The translations under genes and the position numbers were made by a program. From Gemmatimonadota bacterium (GTDB lineage: Bacteria > Gemmatimonadota > Gemmatimonadetes > Palauibacterales > Palauibacteraceae): a stretch of DNA of 10,531 nucleotides. The DNA lies in the NCBI GenBank assembly GCA_029288095.1, contig JARFPW010000171.1, positions 1-10,531 on the forward strand, in the 5' to 3' direction. Position 1 is the stretch's first letter; each line of letters begins with the position of its first letter. Below the pieces are notes generated by a model. The model was not told the DNA's origin and searched no databases. It saw only the letters and a list, made by a program, of their open reading frames with translations. Shown piece after piece: positions 5,652-10,531 of this stretch.

Positions 5652-6508
5652 TCGCTGAGGCCCTGTCGTATCCGTTCTTTCAGCGAGCCCTGATCGCGGG
5701 TCTTCTGGCAGCCGTGGCGTGCGGCATAGTGGGGACGTTCGTGGTCGTGCGTGGAATTGCATCGATCTCCGGGGGACTGGCTCACGCGGCATTCGGTGGT
5801 GTCGGCCTCGGCTATCTCGCCGGCTTCGATCCCATCCTGGGCGCGCTCGGATTCGGACTCGCGTCCGCGGTCGGCGTGGGCGTCGCTGAGCAGCGGCTGA
5901 AGCAGGGCATCGACACGCTGGTCGCGATGGTGTGGGCGGTGGGGATGGCCGTGGGTATCGTGCTGATCGCGCTGGCACCTGGACCGGAGCCCGACCTTAT
6001 GGGCTACCTGTTCGGAAACATCCTGTTCGTTCCAGTGCGCTTCCTGATCCTGATCGCCTGCATGGATCTGCTCATCGGGTTCCTCGTCATCTTTTTGTTT
6101 CGCCGGCTGGAAGCTGTCGCATTCGACGAGGAGTTCGCTACCGTCATCGGGATGCGTGTCGGCACTCTGTCGCTGCTGCTGCTGGCGCTGGTCGCCCTGA
6201 CGGTCGTGATCCTGATTCGTGTGGTCGGAGTGATCCTCGTACTCGCCCTTCTGACCATGCCGGCCGCGATCGCCCGGCACTGGACGGATGCTCTGGCGCC
6301 GATGATGGTCGTGGCGGCCGGGGTGGGTGCCGCCTGCATCACCGTGGGCCTGTTCTTCTCGTGGATGCTTGCCTCGATGTTTTCCGCGGACCTCCCGACC
6401 GGCCCGGCGGTCATTCTGCTTACGGCGATCGTATACGCGATTTCAGCCGCCCTCCGCCACCTGCTGTCAGCCCGCCGGCCCGCAACCCGTGAAGCCCTGC
6501 AGGACTGA
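5648..6508 (+). CDS. znuB: Zinc/manganese ABC importer, permease (ZnuB type)
   Basis: The 286-residue product is a polytopic membrane protein of the ABC-3 family, with about eight hydrophobic segments. These start at residues of about 10-35 (FFQRALIAGLLAAVACGIVGTFVVV) and end near 245-265. The family segment GIASISGGLAHAAFGGVGLGYLAG follows the first helix, and the pattern LLTMPAAIAR near the C-terminal third is typical of ZnuB/MntB permeases. It would carry the metal ion across the cytoplasmic membrane, powered by the preceding ATPase. The frame is open back to 5513, but the ATG at 5648, which overlaps the ATPase stop in ATGA, matches the normal length and N terminus. It ends the import operon; no terminator is visible in the 72 bp that follow. 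Confidence 0.93.
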   Translation: MIAEALSYPFFQRALIAGLLAAVACGIVGTFVVVRGIASISGGLAHAAFGGVGLGYLAGFDPILGALGFGLASAVGVGVAEQRLKQGIDTLVAMVWAVGMAVGIVLIALAPGPEPDLMGYLFGNILFVPVRFLILIACMDLLIGFLVIFLFRRLEAVAFDEEFATVIGMRVGTLSLLLLALVALTVVILIRVVGVILVLALLTMPAAIARHWTDALAPMMVVAAGVGAACITVGLFFSWMLASMFSADLPTGPAVILLTAIVYAISAALRHLLSARRPATREALQD

Positions 6509-6580
6509 AACTTCCCGGGTCTGTTGTCGTAGAGAACTTCAATCCCAGCATACATCGCCGGAACCAGAGGAGTCGCGCGG

Positions 6581-7675
6581 ATGAAACGGGGAACCAAGAT
6601 CACTCTGTCGGTGGTCGGTATTCTGACTGTCGGAGGAGTCGTGGCCGTCGCCCGGGTTCTCGGCAGTGACGGCAGTTCGGAGATTCGAACCGTAGACGTC
6701 GTTCGCGATTCGATCGTCAAGAAGGCGCTCGCCGTCGGCAACATCGAGCCTGACGTCGAGATCGCCGTGAAGTCACAGGTATCGGGAGTTGTCGGCACCC
6801 TGATGGTCGAGGAGGGGGACTACGTCCAGGCCGGCCAGCCGATACTCGAAGTGAAGCCGAATCCGACGCCCATCGAACTGGCCGACTCGAAACGGCAGGT
6901 CCAACTGCGCGAAATCGACCTCGAGAATCTGCGACGGGATCTGGAACGGAAGAAAGAGCTCCGCGGCCGGGACTTCATCACCCAGGAGGAGCTCGAGCGT
7001 GCCGATCGAGACTATGAGCAGTCACGCGTCCAGGTCCAGATGGCGAGAGAGCGCGTGGCGTTGCTCGAAACCGGTCGCGTACGCATCGACAACCGCAACA
7101 TCGAAGGCGTGATCCGCTCACCGATCGACGGGTTCGTCCTGGAGACGCGCGTCGAGCAGGGTGATCCGGTAGTGCCCCTGAGCAACTTCCAGGAAGGCAC
7201 GGTGCTCGTCACGATGGCCGAGATGAGCAACCTGATCTTCCGGGGCACGGTCGACGAAATCGACGTGGGCCGGTTGGAGGAGGGAATGCCCGCTTCCATC
7301 AAGATAGGAGCGCTTCCGGAAGCCCGGATCGAGGGCAAGGTCTACTCTATTTCGCTCAAGGCGCGCACCGAGGACAACGCCACGGTGTTCCCGATCGAGA
7401 TCATCCTGACGGACATTCGGGATGCGGTCCTGAGGGCTGGATACTCGGCGAATGCCGACGTGATCATCGAACGACGTGACAGCGTGCTGGTAATCCCCGA
7501 GCGTGTCATCGAGGTCGTGGGAGATACGACCCGGGTCAAGGTGTTGGGGGAGGGCGGGGAGACCGATACCCGCGTGATCGAAACCGGGCTGAGCGACGCC
7601 GTGAGTATCGAGGTGCTCGACGGGTTGGAAGAGGGTGAGAAGCTCGTCGAACCGCCGCCGCGCGAGATCAGCTGA
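6581..7675 (+). CDS. Periplasmic efflux adaptor, MacA-like (HlyD/MFP family)
   Basis: The 364-residue product is a membrane fusion protein that would link an inner-membrane transporter to a TolC-like outer-membrane channel. An N-terminal helix (about 7-27) anchors it. Lipoyl half-domains lie at about 62-93 (QVSGVVGTLMVEEGDYVQAGQPILEV) and 174-205. Between them is an alpha-helical hairpin (about 98-164) whose tip reads R123-x3-L127-x6-T134-x3-L138, the TolC-docking RLS motif with Thr for Ser. Beta-barrel and membrane-proximal domains fill the rest. Length is close to E. coli MacA. AGAGGAG (6566-6572) lies 8 nt before the ATG. It is 72 bp after the importer genes and directly followed by two MacB-like permeases, its likely partners. 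The substrate is unknown. Confidence 0.92.
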   Translation: MKRGTKITLSVVGILTVGGVVAVARVLGSDGSSEIRTVDVVRDSIVKKALAVGNIEPDVEIAVKSQVSGVVGTLMVEEGDYVQAGQPILEVKPNPTPIELADSKRQVQLREIDLENLRRDLERKKELRGRDFITQEELERADRDYEQSRVQVQMARERVALLETGRVRIDNRNIEGVIRSPIDGFVLETRVEQGDPVVPLSNFQEGTVLVTMAEMSNLIFRGTVDEIDVGRLEEGMPASIKIGALPEARIEGKVYSISLKARTEDNATVFPIEIILTDIRDAVLRAGYSANADVIIERRDSVLVIPERVIEVVGDTTRVKVLGEGGETDTRVIETGLSDAVSIEVLDGLEEGEKLVEPPPREIS

Positions 7676-7676
7676 C

Positions 7677-8918
7677 GTGTGGCGGATGCGCCGGGCGCTG
7701 CGCGAGTTGTGGGAGGACGTCCGAGCACAGAAGCTCCGCACGGCGTTCACGCTGCTCGGAATCGCCTGGGGCACGGTCGCGGTCGTCGTGCTTCTCGCCT
7801 TCGGCACGGGACTGGAACGGCACACCATCAAACGGTTCCACGGCCTTGGTGACCGTATCGTCATTCTGTTTGGGGGTGAGACGACGAAGCCGTTCGCCGG
7901 CTTCGGCGATGGCCGCTCCGTTCGCCTGCGGGAAGCGGACGCCCACCTGCTGCTGGATCAGATTCCCGAGATTGTACTGATCAGTCCGGAGTACGGGTCG
8001 CGCAGCGTGCCGGTGCGGAAGGGCCGATCCGTGACGAATCCCAACATCACCGGTGTGTGGCCCTCCTACACGTATCTGCGCAACGTCATTCCGGACGTTG
8101 GGGGACGGTTCATCAATGACGCTGACCTGGATCAGCGTCGCAGGGTGATTGTGCTGGGTGACCGGATCCGCGAGTTGCTGTTCGAGAATGTCGAGGAGGA
8201 CGTCGTCGGCCGGCAGGTCATGGTAGGTAACACCCCGTTCACCGTCATCGGCGTGATGCGTCCGAAGCAGCAGAGTTCCTCCTACAACTCCCGTGACCGG
8301 GATCGCGTGTTCATCCCGGCGAGTACACATCGAGCGATGTTCGGACAGCGCTTCGTCAACAACATCATCTACCGGACGTCGGGAGGAGCGGCCACTCAGG
8401 TGGCAGAGCGCAAAGTGTTTGAGGTGCTCGGCCGGAAGTATCGGTTCGACCCGACGGACAACGACGCAATCGGCGTGTGGGACACGTCGGAGTTCGAGAA
8501 GATGTTTTCGTACCTGTTCTTGGCATTCAACCTGTTCTTCTTGATCGTGGGCAGTTTCACGCTCACCGTCGGAGGAATCGGGGTAGCCAACATCATGTAC
8601 ATCGTCGTCAAGGAACGCACGAAGGAGATCGGCATCAAGCGCTCCGTGGGCGCGACCGGCCGGGACATACTCCACCAGTTCTTCTTCGAGAGCACGGTGA
8701 TCGTGATGATCGGCGCCGTAACCGGCTTCCTCCTGTCGATCGGGATCGTGAGGCTGATGGCGTACATCCCGATCCGGGAGTTCGTTGGCGTGCCAGTCAT
8801 TTCCAGCTACGTGGCGGCCGTAACCATGGGCCTGTTGATGTTCGTAGCCGTCCTGGCGGGGTTCTTTCCCGCGAAGCGGGCAGCGGCCCTCGATCCCGTC
8901 GAGTGTCTGCGTCAATGA
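7677..8918 (+). CDS. MacB/FtsX-type ABC permease, first of a tandem pair
   Basis: The product is 413 residues if translated from the GTG at 7677, one base after the adaptor stop. This start gives an N terminus (M)WR that matches MWK of the paralogue next door and nearly the same length (413 and 414), so I prefer it to the upstream open frame or the ATG at 7686. TM1 is at about 22-44 (AWGTVAVVVLLAFG). A large periplasmic core domain follows (about 47-275). FtsX-like helices lie at about 279-303, 336-358 and 378-398, with the motif ERTKEIGIKRSVGA (from 313) and the closing AAALDPVECLR. This is a type VII (MacB-like) mechanotransmission permease, but it lacks the N-terminal ATPase that MacB carries. 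No ATPase gene lies beside it in this window. It probably pairs with the next gene product. Confidence 0.9.
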   Translation: MWRMRRALRELWEDVRAQKLRTAFTLLGIAWGTVAVVVLLAFGTGLERHTIKRFHGLGDRIVILFGGETTKPFAGFGDGRSVRLREADAHLLLDQIPEIVLISPEYGSRSVPVRKGRSVTNPNITGVWPSYTYLRNVIPDVGGRFINDADLDQRRRVIVLGDRIRELLFENVEEDVVGRQVMVGNTPFTVIGVMRPKQQSSSYNSRDRDRVFIPASTHRAMFGQRFVNNIIYRTSGGAATQVAERKVFEVLGRKYRFDPTDNDAIGVWDTSEFEKMFSYLFLAFNLFFLIVGSFTLTVGGIGVANIMYIVVKERTKEIGIKRSVGATGRDILHQFFFESTVIVMIGAVTGFLLSIGIVRLMAYIPIREFVGVPVISSYVAAVTMGLLMFVAVLAGFFPAKRAAALDPVECLRQ

Positions 8919-8938
8919 GCGGGGAGGGGTAGGGGCGG

Positions 8939-10183
8939 ATGTGGAAGATTCTGCTGGCCGAATTCATCGGTGATCTGAAGGCCCAGCGAATGCGGTCGCT
9001 GCTGACCATGTTCGCCACGATGTGGGGCACGGTCGCCATCGTGCTGTTGCTGGCGTTCGGCGAGGGGCTGCGCAGATCCGTCTCGTCGGGCCTGCTGAAC
9101 GCCGGTGAGAAGATTTTCATGGTGTGGGGCGGCTCCACCACCAAGCCATGGGAAGGCCTTCCGCGCGGCCGCCGTATCAGACTCACCGAAGACGAGTTGC
9201 ACCTTCTTCAGAAGTCGATCGACGAGGTCGACAGGGTGAGCCCCTCGTACGGTCGTTGGGGCACGACCCTCGGCTACGGCGGAGTGAAGACGACGACGTA
9301 TATGGAGGGCGTGTATCCGGCGTTTTCCGAACTTCGGAAGATGTTTCCCCAGTCCGGCGGACGCTTCATCAATGAGCGGGATCTACGGGAGCGGCGACGC
9401 GTTCTGTTTCTCGGCGATTCCATTGCCGCGCGCGTGTTCGGATCCGAAGACCCGATCGGCAAGACCGTAGACGTCGACGGAGTGCCGTTCACCGTCGTGG
9501 GTGTGATGCAGGCGAAGTTCCAGGACAGCAGCAACAACGGTCCGGACGAGGATCGCGCGATCATCCCCTCTTCGACGTTCGCATCTATCTATGGACACCG
9601 GTACGTGAATCACCTGCTCATTCAGCCCCGATCGATCGAACGGGCCACGGAGACGAAGCAGCGGATTTTTGAGGTGCTGGGAGCGCGTTTCCAGTTCGAT
9701 CCGACGGATGAACGAGCCCTGCCGATGTGGGACTTCTTCGAGTCTGAACAGGAAACGAACATGATCGGCTACGGGATCCAGATATTCCTGGGCCTGGTGG
9801 GTCTGTTCACGCTGCTGGTGGCCGGCGTGGGTGTCGCCAACATCATGTATGTGGTCGTGAGAGAACGGACCCGCGAAATCGGTGTCAAACTCGCTGTCGG
9901 CGCAAAGAAGAAGCACATCCGCCGGCAATTCGTATTTGAAGCGCTTGCGATCTCGCTGACCGGCGGCCTCGCCGGGCTGTTTCTCGCCGCCGGGCTCGTC
10001 TTTCTCGTGGACCTGTTGCCGGTGACCAACCCGGCAATGCAATACATAGCAAACCCGAAGCTGTCCTGGCCGATCAGCATCGCGTGCGTGTCGATCCTGG
10101 TGATGATCGGACTGACAGCCGGGTATTTGCCGGTGCGCCGAGCGGCGGCAGTCGACCCAGTAGACTCCCTGCGTTACGAATAG
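8939..10183 (+). CDS. MacB/FtsX-type ABC permease, second of a tandem pair
   Basis: The 414-residue product has the same plan as the permease just upstream: TM1 at about 20-44 (MWGTVAIVLLLAFGEGL), a periplasmic core domain, then three helices at about 278-301, 332-354 and 377-397, with ERTREIGVKLAVGA from 309 and AAAVDPVDSLR at the end. Shared blocks such as GGRFIN, RRRV, FEVLG and FDPTD show that the two arose by duplication. Divergence elsewhere suggests a heterodimer rather than a recent copy. No ATPase domain is present. A G-rich stretch (GGGGAGG at 8921-8927) about 11 nt before the ATG can act as ribosome binding site; the gap to the previous gene is 20 bp. It acts in the inner membrane with the MacA-like adaptor. 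Confidence 0.9.
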   Translation: MWKILLAEFIGDLKAQRMRSLLTMFATMWGTVAIVLLLAFGEGLRRSVSSGLLNAGEKIFMVWGGSTTKPWEGLPRGRRIRLTEDELHLLQKSIDEVDRVSPSYGRWGTTLGYGGVKTTTYMEGVYPAFSELRKMFPQSGGRFINERDLRERRRVLFLGDSIAARVFGSEDPIGKTVDVDGVPFTVVGVMQAKFQDSSNNGPDEDRAIIPSSTFASIYGHRYVNHLLIQPRSIERATETKQRIFEVLGARFQFDPTDERALPMWDFFESEQETNMIGYGIQIFLGLVGLFTLLVAGVGVANIMYVVVRERTREIGVKLAVGAKKKHIRRQFVFEALAISLTGGLAGLFLAAGLVFLVDLLPVTNPAMQYIANPKLSWPISIACVSILVMIGLTAGYLPVRRAAAVDPVDSLRYE

Positions 10184-10193
10184 CCGGGGAAGA

Positions 10194-10200
10194 AGAGGAG
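10194..10200 (+). promoter_or_regulatory. Ribosome binding site for a GTG-started gene
   Basis: AGAGGAG stands seven bases before the GTG at 10208 and is nearly identical in form and spacing to the site before the MacA-like gene (6566-6572). It decides for the GTG over the ATG at 10217. Confidence 0.75.
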
Positions 10201-10207
10201 TGGTCCG

Positions 10208-10501
10208 GTGGAAGAGATGTTTTTCGCCTTGATACCGATTACGGGGTTCCTGACCCTCGGTGGTGTCCTCGTGTTCCGGCCTCTGACCAAGCGGCTGGGC
10301 CTCATGCTGGAAGCGAACGCGGCACGCAAACGGTCAGATGAGCTCGAGAAGTTCCAGCACGAGCGCTTGCGCGCGATCCTGGAAGCGCAGAATCTGAAGA
10401 TCGAGGCCCTCGAGCAGAGGATCGAGTTCAGCGAATCGCTGCTGGAAGCTCGAGCCGCGAACCTGATGGCTGCGCGCAGATCGCCGCGGGAACTGACCTG
10501 A
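10208..10501 (+). CDS. Small one-helix coiled-coil membrane protein, PspB-like
   Basis: The 97-residue product has one N-terminal helix (about 4-23, MFFALIPITGFLTLGGVLVF), then a basic stretch (RPLTKRLG), and from about 35 to 85 a highly charged segment with heptad-like spacing, likely a coiled coil (KIEALEQRIEFSESLLEARA). The order of parts and the last segment recall PspB, the small phage-shock membrane protein that ends in a similar RIQALESILDAE; this is a comparison from memory. PspB works with PspC in sensing inner-membrane stress. The start is GTG at 10208, with AGAGGAG (10194-10200) seven bases before it; ATG at 10217 is spaced too far. It follows the second permease by 24 bp and is probably co-transcribed. 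A structural accessory to the permeases is an alternative. Confidence 0.75.
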   Translation: MEEMFFALIPITGFLTLGGVLVFRPLTKRLGLMLEANAARKRSDELEKFQHERLRAILEAQNLKIEALEQRIEFSESLLEARAANLMAARRSPRELT

Positions 10502-10531
10502 AACGGAGAGCTCGGTCTGTTTCCGTCACCT

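Noticed and set aside
5618..6280. 220-residue minus-strand open frame opposite the permease of the metal importer
   Set aside because: It is His/Asp/Gln-rich low-complexity sequence, mirroring the hydrophobic permease codons; there is no ribosome binding site or family motif.
6524..6555. Possible promoter TTGTCG with an ATACAT-like -10 before the MacA-like gene
   Set aside because: Both boxes match poorly and the spacing is long; readthrough from the importer operon is as likely.
7635..7676. Upstream extension of the first MacB-like permease
   Set aside because: It would overlap the adaptor gene and add a basic serine/arginine tail absent from the paralogue.
7668..8915. 415-residue open frame on the minus strand opposite the first permease
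   Set aside because: It is antisense to a gene with clear MacB/FtsX motifs, and its composition (rich in His, Asp, Arg and Gln, no hydrophobic pattern) is that of a shadow frame in GC-rich DNA.

Overview
The window is a GC-rich stretch from a diderm (Gram-negative type) bacterial chromosome. Three predicted lipoproteins with clear lipoboxes, an efflux adaptor carrying a TolC-docking motif and a ZnuABC-type importer all imply an outer membrane and a periplasm. Gene style (ATGA overlaps, paired MacB-type permeases without a fused ATPase) recalls Gemmatimonadota or Acidobacteriota, but this is an impression; no marker gene here fixes the phylum.

Layout. (1) 2-85: tRNA-Leu(CAA). (2) 186-605: a small lipoprotein of unknown function. 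It ends base-to-base against the stop codon of a convergent minus-strand pair: a sulfotransferase (606-1490) preceded by a 112-residue two-helix membrane protein that resembles UspB (1510-1848). (3) 1849-2354: about 500 bp without a convincing gene. It holds a long perfect-stem hairpin, then a good sigma-70-like promoter, a terminator-like hairpin with a T-run and further small hairpins, which together look like the long leader of a cold-shock gene (2355-2567). That gene ends in a strong UUCG-loop terminator. (4) 2633-3904, minus: a lipoprotein phosphodiesterase of the nucleotide pyrophosphatase (ENPP) type with all metal ligands visible. (5) 4027-6508, plus, divergent from it: a three-gene, ATGA-overlapped zinc/manganese ABC importer (binding lipoprotein, ATPase, permease). 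(6) 6581-10501, plus: a MacA-like periplasmic adaptor, two tandem paralogous MacB/FtsX-type permeases without an ATPase, and a small one-helix coiled-coil protein resembling PspB.

How they may work together. The importer would supply Zn or Mn, and the divergent phosphodiesterase is of a family that uses two zinc ions. The MacA-like adaptor and the permease pair would form a tripartite efflux or envelope-maintenance machine with a TolC-like channel, but it needs an ATPase encoded outside this window. The points most worth following are the leader of the cold-shock gene, the substitution of a normally conserved metal-ligand His in the binding protein, the ATPase-less permease pair with its PspB-like companion, and the UspB-like/sulfotransferase pair. 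No insertion sequence, phage gene, CRISPR array or toxin-antitoxin pair is visible.
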